Source: Desulfuromonadales bacterium C00003068
Lineage (GTDB): Bacteria > Desulfobacterota > Desulfuromonadia > Desulfuromonadales > Desulfuromonadaceae
Assembly: GCA_001751155.1 (NCBI GenBank)
Contig: MAXR01000354.1
Span: 1 to 7,290, forward strand
Length of the DNA: 7,290 nt
Direction of reading: 5' to 3'
The translations under genes and the position numbers were made by a program. The notes beneath the pieces were generated by a model. It did no database searches. It was not told where the DNA came from and worked only from the letters and a program-made list of their open reading frames with translations. Shown in pieces: positions 1 through 6,411 of this stretch (position 1 is the stretch's first letter; every line of letters starts with the position of its first letter).

Positions 1-915
1 TTCGGGGCCCGCTTCGTAGCGAGTGTAGACGAGGTAATGATAGGTTGGAAGTGGAACTTCTGGCAGTCTGACATCCATGTACTTCTCTTTTTTGCTGTCA
101 TCCACTTCAAGATCTTTGTTGCCAATGAGAGTGTAACCGAATGGCAGTTGTTGAAAAACACGTCGTGGAATGCCATAGCCATGGCGGATATGGTTGCCAC
201 CTGCGATAACAATCATCTGATCGTTGAGGTGGGCGGGGTGTTGGAGAAAGGTGACGATGGATTGCGCCATCGTATCATCCCATAGGCTTTGAATCTTAAT
301 AAATGAATCGGGGTTCGCGCTGCCGTGACTGTGGCCTTCGAAGTAGGCGAGTAGGGTTTCGCGGTAGTACGGATCAATGTTTGTTGGCAACGGCGTATTG
401 CCACTCATCGCCGCCATTTTATCTTGCTTGCTGATATTTAACGCGACAACTGGCAGCTTAAGGTCACGGATTAAATTTAATAGTTCACGGTAGTAGCCGT
501 AATCAATGCGCCATGTTTCGTACCAGTTTGTTTGCTGGATAAATTCTTTTTCGCTTAATTCCCCCTGGCTCCAAGCATCCAGTACCGTTTGTTGTCCGGG
601 ATGAAACATCTCCATGCCGATTGCAAGGTTACGTTTCGAGTTGGCATGAAGTGCTTGAATTGTTTCAAACTGGAGCCGATGCGACGCTGGGTTGTCATGG
701 GTTTCGCCGATATAAATTAGACGATTACCGCGTATTCCTGCAACCATTTGCTCGAACGAAAGTAGCGTTCCTGTCGGTAGGTGTTGAATATCGCCAATAA
801 CGGGTTCCGTCGCCGGTGGATACGGTTCGCTAACTGACGAGGGTGCTACGATGGGGGAACATGCGGCACTCATACAAATAAATGCCACGATAAGTACGCG
901 AGTAAGGAGGGCCAT
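1..915 (-). CDS. chaN: ChaN-family lipoprotein (haem-binding-type domain), C-terminus cut off by the window edge
   Basis: The frame is open from ATG at 915 down to base 1, giving 305 residues with no stop, so the end lies outside the window. The product looks like an exported lipoprotein of the ChaN/DUF399 family (PF04187). Residues 1-18 form a short hydrophobic signal ending SAAC, with Cys19 as the likely lipidated residue; Ser at -3 is a tolerated but non-classical lipobox. Ser20 follows, not Asp, which favours outer-membrane sorting. Family motifs seen are YIGETHDN (68-75), GMEMF (100-104), WRIDYGYY (135-142) and GGNHIRHGYGIP (239-250). Campylobacter jejuni ChaN binds cofacial haems, and family members are linked to iron or haem uptake; the substrate here is inferred only. 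The start is 18 bases past the speD stop and has no good Shine-Dalgarno sequence, so translation may be coupled to speD. The family call is firm and the function is not. Confidence 0.88.
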   Translation of the reverse strand, partial: MALLTRVLIVAFICMSAACSPIVAPSSVSEPYPPATEPVIGDIQHLPTGTLLSFEQMVAGIRGNRLIYIGETHDNPASHRLQFETIQALHANSKRNLAIGMEMFHPGQQTVLDAWSQGELSEKEFIQQTNWYETWRIDYGYYRELLNLIRDLKLPVVALNISKQDKMAAMSGNTPLPTNIDPYYRETLLAYFEGHSHGSANPDSFIKIQSLWDDTMAQSIVTFLQHPAHLNDQMIVIAGGNHIRHGYGIPRRVFQQLPFGYTLIGNKDLEVDDSKKEKYMDVRLPEVPLPTYHYLVYTRYEAGPE

Positions 916-933
916 GAGTGCGGGTACTTTCGT

Positions 934-1725
934 TTAATCATAAATATTTTTAGAGTAGAAAATCTCTGTCATTTCACGGCGTAATAATTCACGAACACGG
1001 TCTTTTTCTTTATCAGAAAAATCCTGCATCGCGGTACCAAACAGGTATTGCTCTAAATCGACCTCTTTGAGCAACATCTTGGTATGAAACAAATTCTCTT
1101 GGTAGATATTGATATCAACGCAGTCGTACAGTTCACGCGTCGCTTTTTTAATAAATTGCTGAATCGAGTGGATGCGATGGTCGATATAATGCTTTTTACC
1201 GTGAACGTCGCGGGTAAAGCCGCGCACCTTGTAATCCATCAGGACAATATCCGATTCGAACGATTCGATTAGATGATTCAGTGCCTTTAACGGACTGATT
1301 TGACCGCAGGTTGAGATATCAATGTCGACGCGAAAGGTGGAGATGCCGAGTTTGTTATCTGTTTCAGGGTAGGTGTGAACGCACAGGTGACTTTTGTCAA
1401 GATGAGCCAATACTTGATCCGATTTGGGTTCAATGGGTTCTTCGGCGATCAGAACCGTAACGCTGGCTCCCATGGGCTCATAGTCTTGGCTGGAGATATT
1501 GAGAATAGTGGCACCGATGATCTGGGCAACTTCGCATAGAATTGTTTCTAAACGTTCCGCGTTATATTCTTCATCAATGTATTCAAGGTATTCTTTACGA
1601 GATTGCGGTGCTTTTGCGTAACAGATATCGTAAATATTAAATGATAAAGTTTTGGTGAGGTTGTTGAACCCCCGCAGTTTAATTTTAGGGGAACGCTTTG
1701 ATCGTGAGATTTTTTTTGCGCACAT
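934..1725 (-). CDS. speD: S-adenosylmethionine decarboxylase proenzyme, Escherichia type
   Basis: This cytosolic enzyme decarboxylates S-adenosylmethionine to give the aminopropyl donor for spermidine synthesis. The 263-residue product is close to the E. coli length of 264. It shows the class 1A signatures: GFNNLTK (19-25), IYDICYAK (31-38), the self-cleavage site [14 protein letters not shown] (108-121, cleavage expected between Lys111 and Ser112), [13 protein letters not shown] around Cys140 (the proton-donor position in E. coli) and [14 protein letters not shown] near the C-terminus. Cleavage should give a 111-residue beta chain and an alpha chain starting with pyruvoyl from Ser112. The reading frame continues upstream to 1857, but ATG at 1725 is chosen because it has a strong AAGGAG 8 bases before it and the upstream residues do not resemble SpeD. 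The N-terminus has a basic extension ([13 protein letters not shown]) relative to E. coli, and the loop before the cleavage site is shorter. No speE is adjacent. Confidence 0.97.
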   Translation of the reverse strand: MCAKKISRSKRSPKIKLRGFNNLTKTLSFNIYDICYAKAPQSRKEYLEYIDEEYNAERLETILCEVAQIIGATILNISSQDYEPMGASVTVLIAEEPIEPKSDQVLAHLDKSHLCVHTYPETDNKLGISTFRVDIDISTCGQISPLKALNHLIESFESDIVLMDYKVRGFTRDVHGKKHYIDHRIHSIQQFIKKATRELYDCVDINIYQENLFHTKMLLKEVDLEQYLFGTAMQDFSDKEKDRVRELLRREMTEIFYSKNIYD

Positions 1726-1733
1726 GGCGGCAT

Positions 1734-1739
1734 CTCCTT
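1734..1739 (-). promoter_or_regulatory. Shine-Dalgarno sequence deciding the speD start
   Basis: On the minus strand the sequence is GAAGGAGATGCCGCC followed by ATG, which places AAGGAG 8 bases before the start at 1725. This is the best ribosome-binding site in the window. It is the reason for rejecting the longer reading that begins at 1857. Confidence 0.85.
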
Positions 1740-1741
1740 CG

Positions 1742-1765
1742 ACAGGTTTAAGTAAAAAAACCTGT
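1742..1765 (-). promoter_or_regulatory. Leader hairpin 3, immediately before the speD ribosome-binding site
   Basis: ACAGGTTT (1765-1758) pairs perfectly with AAACCTGT (1749-1742) around an 8-base loop, TTTTACTT. The 3' arm ends 2 bases before the GAAGGAG of speD. It does not cover the Shine-Dalgarno sequence itself. The T-run is inside the hairpin, not after it, so this is not a standard intrinsic terminator. The pairing is seen directly; a regulatory role is inference. Confidence 0.5.
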
Positions 1766-1767
1766 GA

Positions 1768-1783
1768 TTTCCGAGGACGGAAA
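1768..1783 (-). promoter_or_regulatory. Leader hairpin 2, 6-bp stem with TCCT tetraloop
   Basis: TTTCCG and CGGAAA pair perfectly around the tetraloop TCCT. The loop is complementary to the AGGA inside the speD Shine-Dalgarno sequence about 30 bases downstream, so a loop to ribosome-site contact is possible but undemonstrated. Only 2 bases separate this hairpin from hairpin 3. Confidence 0.45.
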
Positions 1784-1792
1784 CCCAAAATG

Positions 1793-1810
1793 GATACCCT
1801 GAATGGTATC
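1793..1810 (-). promoter_or_regulatory. Leader hairpin 1, 6-bp stem
   Basis: GATACC and GGTATC form a perfect 6-bp inverted repeat around a 6-base loop, ATTCAG. It is the first of three closely spaced hairpins in the speD 5' leader. A short dyad like this could equally be a protein-binding site or chance; the series of three raises its interest. Confidence 0.4.
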
Positions 1811-1849
1811 GATTTTGAACAAACAGTAACGGCTTGCGCTATCACTGAG

Positions 1850-1875
1850 CGGAGCATTTTTATTAAATGGCTCCG
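1850..1875. promoter_or_regulatory. Imperfect dyad with AT-rich centre upstream of speD
   Basis: CGGAGCATTT (1850-1859) is matched by AAATGGCTCCG (1865-1875), whose reverse complement is CGGAGCCATTT, so the arms differ by one bulged base around a 5-base AT-rich loop. It lies about 125 to 150 bases before the speD start, downstream of the candidate promoter hexamers. It may be an operator or another leader hairpin. It lacks a following T-run on either strand, so a terminator is unlikely. Confidence 0.4.
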
Positions 1876-1888
1876 GACAATTGCCGAG

Positions 1889-1942
1889 ATATTAGGTCGA
1901 GCAAAACTGCGCTATAAGAGCATAACTGCTAGGGAAGAACAA
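1889..1942 (-). promoter_or_regulatory. Candidate speD promoter region (weak hexamers)
   Basis: Two overlapping sigma70-like pairs with 17-base spacing are visible: TTGTTC (1942-1937) with TCTTAT (1919-1914), and TTATAG (1917-1912) with TAATAT (1894-1889). Each -10 matches the consensus at 4 of 6 positions; the -35 elements match at 3 and 2. Their position between the efflux terminator and speD is where a promoter is expected. A start near 1882 would give a leader of about 157 bases. The matches alone are weak. Confidence 0.3.
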
Positions 1943-1952
1943 GGAAATAACA

Positions 1953-1990
1953 TCGCGCTGTTGTCGAAAGATATCGTGACAACAGCGCGA
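1953..1990 (-). terminator. Probable terminator of the efflux operon
   Basis: TCGCGCTGTTGTC and GACAACAGCGCGA form a perfect 13-bp inverted repeat around a 12-base loop, beginning 30 bases past the stop of the TolC-like gene. On the minus strand the stem is followed by TGTTATTTCC, a broken T-run, so it resembles a weak intrinsic terminator or an mRNA 3'-end-stabilising hairpin. The plus side has no T-run, and no plus-strand gene ends here. The stem is certain and the termination strength is inferred. Confidence 0.65.
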
Positions 1991-2020
1991 CTAAGGTTGA
2001 ATCGTGATGGCGGGCAGGAG

Positions 2021-3313
2021 CTAATTTTCTTGAGAATAGTTCGGGTAGGAACCCGTTAGTTGTTCAATCGAAAACAGTGCTGAAAAGATCGATGATCGCG
2101 CTTCGATGATATTGAAATCGGCCCGAGATTGAAAGAAGATCGCATCTAATAGTTCGACCGAAGTGGTTAACCCTTGATCGAAGGAGATACGAGTGATGCG
2201 CAAGTTTTCTTCGGTTTGTTGACGATTTGATTTTGCTACCTGAAGGTTATCAACTGCGAGATAAAACTCGCGGTAGGTATTATCTAATTCGGTTATAAGT
2301 TCATGCTCGCGCTCGTGATAGCGGTATGTTGCCCGCTTGGCTGCAATCCGAGCGTGCTGTAGGTCTGCATCATCTTTGAAGCCATCAAACACATTGATCG
2401 ATAGTCGCAATTGAGCACTTAGTTGCTCGTCCTGAATATCGCCATCATTCATCAACAGCTCATTTTCACCTCGTTGGTATGTTGCGGCGAGGTCGGCACG
2501 CGGCAAAAAGGTGTCATGTGCTGCTTTACGATCAAGTTGTGCTGCTTCGATAACCGTTTGCAGTGATTGTAGTTCACGGTTGCTTGTTAGAAGTTGTTGC
2601 TGCAGTTGCGGCAGTTGATTCAATTCTGGTAATGCTGAAAACTCCGATAAATCAAGGTCAGTTAGTTGCACATTGGTAAGTGTTTGCCGTTGTAGCTGTG
2701 CCAGTTGTTGTTGAATGATAGTTTGCGCACGATTAACGTCGAGCTGAGAGTTTTCCAGTTCCACTTCAATGCGTAACACCTCGTTGCGGGTGATGAGGCC
2801 AACATCAAATTTCGCTTGGGCGTTTTGCCGTTCTTGTTGGTACAACAGCAATTGGCGCTGCGCTACTTGAAGGTTTTGGTGTTGCTGGTGCAGGTTTAAA
2901 CAGGTTTGTGCCACTTCTTGTTGCACGCTCTGTTGAATCTCTTGCAACTGTAGATCGGCAACCTGCTGCTGTTGCTTTTTGCTGAGTAAACGATAGTAGT
3001 CGCCAAAACCATGAAACAAATTCCAGCTTAGCTCAACACCGCGACTATGTGTTTTTTCCTGTTGAATAATGGTTTGGTCGCGCAATTGTTCCGCTTGATA
3101 AAAAAGATCAATAGCGGGCAGAAATGTACCCCGTTGCTTACGGACATTTTGCTGTTGTTGCTCTAACGCCGCGTGGTAGTCGCGAACGAGATAGCGGTGC
3201 GATGCCGCATTTTTTTGCAACTCTGTCACCGTCCATGCTGAAGCGAAAGATGGTATGAATAGTGTGAGAATACTAAACAGTATGACCGACTTTGATACGG
3301 ATTTATTCAGCAT
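2021..3313 (-). CDS. TolC-family outer-membrane efflux channel
   Basis: This 430-residue protein is the likely outer-membrane duct of the tripartite exporter encoded with it. Residues 1-26 are a clear signal peptide (hydrophobic core 10-23, cleavage after ASA at 24-26). The mature part shows the two-fold repeat of the OEP family (PF02321). The first repeat contains FDVGLITRNEVLRIEVELENSQ (in part, 169-190), and the second contains FDQGLTTSVELLDA (378-391), the usual F..G..T..E.L turn between long helices. Long helical stretches at 112-210 and 320-400 fit the periplasmic alpha-barrel, and the first is very rich in glutamine. The start is ATG at 3313, chosen because AAAGGG lies 6 bases ahead and the signal peptide begins there; the frame is open to 3472, but that part only overlaps the pump gene. 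It overlaps the pump gene by 11 bases. Substrate unknown. Confidence 0.93.
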   Translation of the reverse strand: MLNKSVSKSVILFSILTLFIPSFASAWTVTELQKNAASHRYLVRDYHAALEQQQQNVRKQRGTFLPAIDLFYQAEQLRDQTIIQQEKTHSRGVELSWNLFHGFGDYYRLLSKKQQQQVADLQLQEIQQSVQQEVAQTCLNLHQQHQNLQVAQRQLLLYQQERQNAQAKFDVGLITRNEVLRIEVELENSQLDVNRAQTIIQQQLAQLQRQTLTNVQLTDLDLSEFSALPELNQLPQLQQQLLTSNRELQSLQTVIEAAQLDRKAAHDTFLPRADLAATYQRGENELLMNDGDIQDEQLSAQLRLSINVFDGFKDDADLQHARIAAKRATYRYHEREHELITELDNTYREFYLAVDNLQVAKSNRQQTEENLRITRISFDQGLTTSVELLDAIFFQSRADFNIIEARSSIFSALFSIEQLTGSYPNYSQEN

Positions 3314-6300
3314 TTTCAGCCCTTTCATTGTGGATAAAGAATGCCAGCAACGCTGGAATGACAAATAGGGTGAACAGCGTTGATACCAGTAGCCCGCCAA
3401 GGAGTACGCTACCAATACCACGATACAGTTCACTTCCTGCCCCAGTTGAAAGGACAAGGGGAAGTAAGCCAAACAGGCTGGTGGTGGTACTCATGAATAT
3501 GGGACGAATACGGGTTCGTACTGATTCGCTTATCGCAGGGATTCCTGTTAAACCCTCGTAACGGACATTGTTGAGCGATTGATGGACAATGAGGATTGCA
3601 TTGTTGACCACCGTGCCGATAAGAATGATGAAACCAAGCATGGTCAAAATGTCGAACCCTTGCGGAGCAACCAACAGGTTGACGGCAGTGAGACCGAGAA
3701 AACCACCCGCCGCGGCAAGAGGAACACTGAACATAATGATGAGCGGATAGAAAAAGTTCTCAAATAGAACCGCCATCAATAGATAGGTGATCACCAAGGC
3801 GAGAAGTAAGTTCCATTGCAATGCCTCGCGTGTTTCCACCAGTTTATCGGCATTACCACCAATAATGACTTTTACGTCACTGAGAGTGCCATCGTTTGTG
3901 AGTTGTGTTACCAGCGCTTCAATGGTCTCTGTTGCTTGTTGCAGTGGCATCTGTGCTGGCGGCGTCACCTGTAGGGTGATATTACGCCGGCGCTCATAAT
4001 GATCAACCTGAGTCATCCCCTGAGAGTAATCAGCGTGGGCGACATCACCGACACGAATTAGTTCACCGTGGCTGTTGACAATGGTGCTGTTGAGAATATC
4101 CTCAGGGCTACGAATTACAGAATCGCTGGCCTTAAGAACGAGATCAACTTTGCGCATACCGTCGGGCATATAATCGCTGATTTGGCGACCATCCATAAGG
4201 ATGTCGATGTATTGGCCCAGAGTTGTTTCGTTAAGACCATTGGCCACCAGTTTTTGTTTGTCAGCAATAATATTCACCTCTGGATAGCTGATCTCCAATG
4301 ATGGGATAGGTCGAATCTGAGCCGAGATTAGCGCCTGGCTAATGCCACCGTAGAGGGTGCGACCGGCGTTAACCAAGGTGTTGAGGTTGGTGCCAGTAAT
4401 GTTGACCTCAACAGCGCGCCCTTCACCAATATCACTTTCAAAGATACCAGCCTGCAAGCTGACACCAATCATGTCGGGAATGCTGTTCATAATCCGCGAC
4501 ATCAGTGGCATTATCTTTTTAGCTTCGGTTTCGTGGGTACTGATGGCACCAATAATATTGAGATCTGGAGTGGCGACAAAAAACAGCTCTTTAATTTGCG
4601 GCACACCATCGATGCCATCTTCCTCAATATAGGGCAGGGCCTCTTGGTAGACAAATTCCCCCATCTGGGAGCGTTTTTCCACCGATAGACCTGGTGGTGG
4701 AATAAGGATATTCAGAATCAGGTTACGGTTGCCTTGCGGTAAATATTCTGATTTCGGTAGCAACACCCAGGTGATAAGAATGGCTGCAATGGTAAATAGG
4801 CTGATACTAAGTACTCGGCTGGTGATCGAACGTAGCGAGAGGTTAGAGAGCTTCATCAGCACGTTAATTATTTTCTGACCTTGACGACCAATGGCATCAT
4901 TCTTCACTTTTGCTAAGGGGCGACGCGAATAGACAAGGTTGGCTAGGCACGGAATGACCACTAACGAAACGATCATACTCAACAAGATGGCAAAGGTGAT
5001 GGCGATAGCGATATCGCGAAAGAGTTGCCCTGCTTCTTGTTCAATAAAGATAACAGGGAGGAAAACCGCCACCGTTGTTGCTGTTGAGGCGAGTACTGCA
5101 CCAAAAACTTCTTGAGCACCATCGAGAGAGGCATCAAATGCTTTTTTACCCATCTGGCGGTGACGGTCGATGTTTTCCAGTACCACAATGGCATTATCAA
5201 CCAGCATACCAATGGCGAATGAGATCCCTGCAAGACTGACCACGTTGATATTTCGGTCGAATATCCACAACGAAATAAAGGTTCCGATAACTGAAATTGG
5301 GATGGCAATGGCGGTAATGGCTGTCGCCGAAACGCTGCGTAGAAACAGTAGCAGCACCATAACGGCCAGAACTCCACCGATCAAAGCATTTTGCTTAACG
5401 ATACTGATCGCGGTATTAATGTAAGGCGTTTGGTCGTATACCCAGTCGAGGTAGAGCCCTTTTTCGGCTAGAATTCCGCTGTTTAAGTCGTCAACAACTT
5501 GGCGGGTGCGCCGGGTCATGTCGAGGACATTGGCCCCTTTTTCCTTGCGAACACCGATAACAATGCTGAGTTTACCGTTTGACTGAATGGCAAATGTCTT
5601 TTTAGCGTAGCCTTTTTGAGCCGTCGCCACATCGCGCAACAGTACCCGCTTGAGGCCGTCATCCTCTAACACCACGCCAAGAGGATCTGCGTCGTTTTGA
5701 AAGCGACTCACCGTACGAATTCGGTAATCTTTGTTGCCAATGCCGAGGGTGCCAGCTGAGGTGTTTTGATTCGCCTGTTGAATTGAGCCAACCATTTGGT
5801 TAATGGTAATATTGCTGCGTGCCATCTTCTGACGGTCGGCGACAATTTGGAGTTGTTCTTCCGTGCCACCACCAACAAATAGAGATCCAATACCATCAAT
5901 TCGTTCTAATTGTTGTTCCACTTCATTATTGTAAAAGGTGCGGTAGTGATCAATTGTTTCAGAATTTTCAGCCGTGGTTTTAAGCAACATCCAAATGACA
6001 GGTGAGCTACTGGCACCAGCGGCTTCCATGATCGGTTTGTCCGCATTTTCTGGGTAGTTGCTGACTTCGTCGAGTTTGTTAGCCACGCGCAGCAACGCAT
6101 TGTCAATATCAACGCCAACTTTAAACACCAGGCTAATGGTGCCGTAATCGTTGTAGCTTGAACTTTCCATGCTGACCAGGTTTTGTAGACCCTTTAGTGC
6201 ATCTTCCTGATCTTCTATAATCTCCTGCTCAATGTCGTATGGAGTCGCACCAGGCCACGTCGTGGTGATGGTGATCTCTGGCAGATCAACGTCAGGTGTC

Positions 6301-6407
6301 AATTGGACGGGTAAGCTTGTTAAACCGATAATGCCGAAGAGCAGTACCATGATGACAAACACCGCTACTGAAACGGGCTTTTTAATGCTGTAGTGCAATA
6401 TGCTCAT
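3303..6407 (-). CDS. RND-family inner-membrane efflux pump (HAE-1 type)
   Basis: This 1034-residue, full-length RND transporter is expected to work as a trimer in the inner membrane, using ion flux to drive export. Features in order are TM1 (about 11-31) followed by LPVQLTPDVDLPEI, a large periplasmic loop (about 32-335), TM2-6 (about 336-490), a linker with TM7 (about 531-551), a second periplasmic loop (about 552-862) and TM8-12 (about 863-1024). The relay motif in TM4 is GMLVDNAIVVLENID (400-414), so Asp404 is kept but the second Asp of AcrB is Asn405. In TM10 GTVVNNAILIV (931-941) has Asn where AcrB has Lys940. Both occur in a recognised HAE-1 subgroup, but the coupling residues differ from AcrB. 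RPIFMSTTTSLFGLLPL (968-984) is the usual TM11 region. The ATG at 6407 has GAGGA ahead of it, within the last codons of the adaptor gene. Substrates cannot be read from sequence. Confidence 0.96.
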   Translation of the reverse strand: MSILHYSIKKPVSVAVFVIMVLLFGIIGLTSLPVQLTPDVDLPEITITTTWPGATPYDIEQEIIEDQEDALKGLQNLVSMESSSYNDYGTISLVFKVGVDIDNALLRVANKLDEVSNYPENADKPIMEAAGASSSPVIWMLLKTTAENSETIDHYRTFYNNEVEQQLERIDGIGSLFVGGGTEEQLQIVADRQKMARSNITINQMVGSIQQANQNTSAGTLGIGNKDYRIRTVSRFQNDADPLGVVLEDDGLKRVLLRDVATAQKGYAKKTFAIQSNGKLSIVIGVRKEKGANVLDMTRRTRQVVDDLNSGILAEKGLYLDWVYDQTPYINTAISIVKQNALIGGVLAVMVLLLFLRSVSATAITAIAIPISVIGTFISLWIFDRNINVVSLAGISFAIGMLVDNAIVVLENIDRHRQMGKKAFDASLDGAQEVFGAVLASTATTVAVFLPVIFIEQEAGQLFRDIAIAITFAILLSMIVSLVVIPCLANLVYSRRPLAKVKNDAIGRQGQKIINVLMKLSNLSLRSITSRVLSISLFTIAAILITWVLLPKSEYLPQGNRNLILNILIPPPGLSVEKRSQMGEFVYQEALPYIEEDGIDGVPQIKELFFVATPDLNIIGAISTHETEAKKIMPLMSRIMNSIPDMIGVSLQAGIFESDIGEGRAVEVNITGTNLNTLVNAGRTLYGGISQALISAQIRPIPSLEISYPEVNIIADKQKLVANGLNETTLGQYIDILMDGRQISDYMPDGMRKVDLVLKASDSVIRSPEDILNSTIVNSHGELIRVGDVAHADYSQGMTQVDHYERRRNITLQVTPPAQMPLQQATETIEALVTQLTNDGTLSDVKVIIGGNADKLVETREALQWNLLLALVITYLLMAVLFENFFYPLIIMFSVPLAAAGGFLGLTAVNLLVAPQGFDILTMLGFIILIGTVVNNAILIVHQSLNNVRYEGLTGIPAISESVRTRIRPIFMSTTTSLFGLLPLVLSTGAGSELYRGIGSVLLGGLLVSTLFTLFVIPALLAFFIHNERAENAE
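3320..3325 (-). promoter_or_regulatory. Shine-Dalgarno sequence of the TolC-like gene, inside the pump gene
   Basis: AAAGGG lies 6 bases before the ATG at 3313 and within the last codons of the RND pump. It supports that start over the ATG at 3328, which has no such site. Its position suggests translational coupling. Confidence 0.6.
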
Positions 6408-6411
6408 CGAA

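Noticed and set aside
37..285. 82-residue plus-strand frame near the window start
   Set aside because: It is antisense to the ChaN-family gene, whose conserved GGNHIRHGYGIP motif lies on the opposite strand here.
1742..1765. Hairpin 1742-1765 as an intrinsic terminator or attenuator
   Set aside because: The T-run is in the loop, not after the stem, and the stem is followed by the ribosome-binding site.
1726..1857. N-terminal extension of the SpeD reading frame from an ATG at 1857
   Set aside because: The 44 extra residues have no SpeD similarity, their DNA holds three hairpins and the Shine-Dalgarno sequence, and the ATG at 1725 has a far better ribosome site.
1835..1915. Direct repeat TGCGCTAT at 1835-1842 and 1908-1915 upstream of speD
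   Set aside because: Eight bases, two copies, 73 bases apart; this can easily be chance, and no matching regulator site is known to me.
1652..2059. 135-residue plus-strand open frame covering the speD start and intergenic region
   Set aside because: It is antisense to speD over its first part, crosses the terminator hairpin, and shows no recognisable domain or convincing ribosome site.
3314..3472. Upstream extension of the TolC-like protein inside the pump gene
   Set aside because: The added residues precede a normal signal peptide and are the out-of-frame shadow of the pump C-terminus.
4979..5377. 132-residue minus-strand frame inside the RND pump gene
   Set aside because: It is the alternate frame of a well-conserved transmembrane region, with no independent support.
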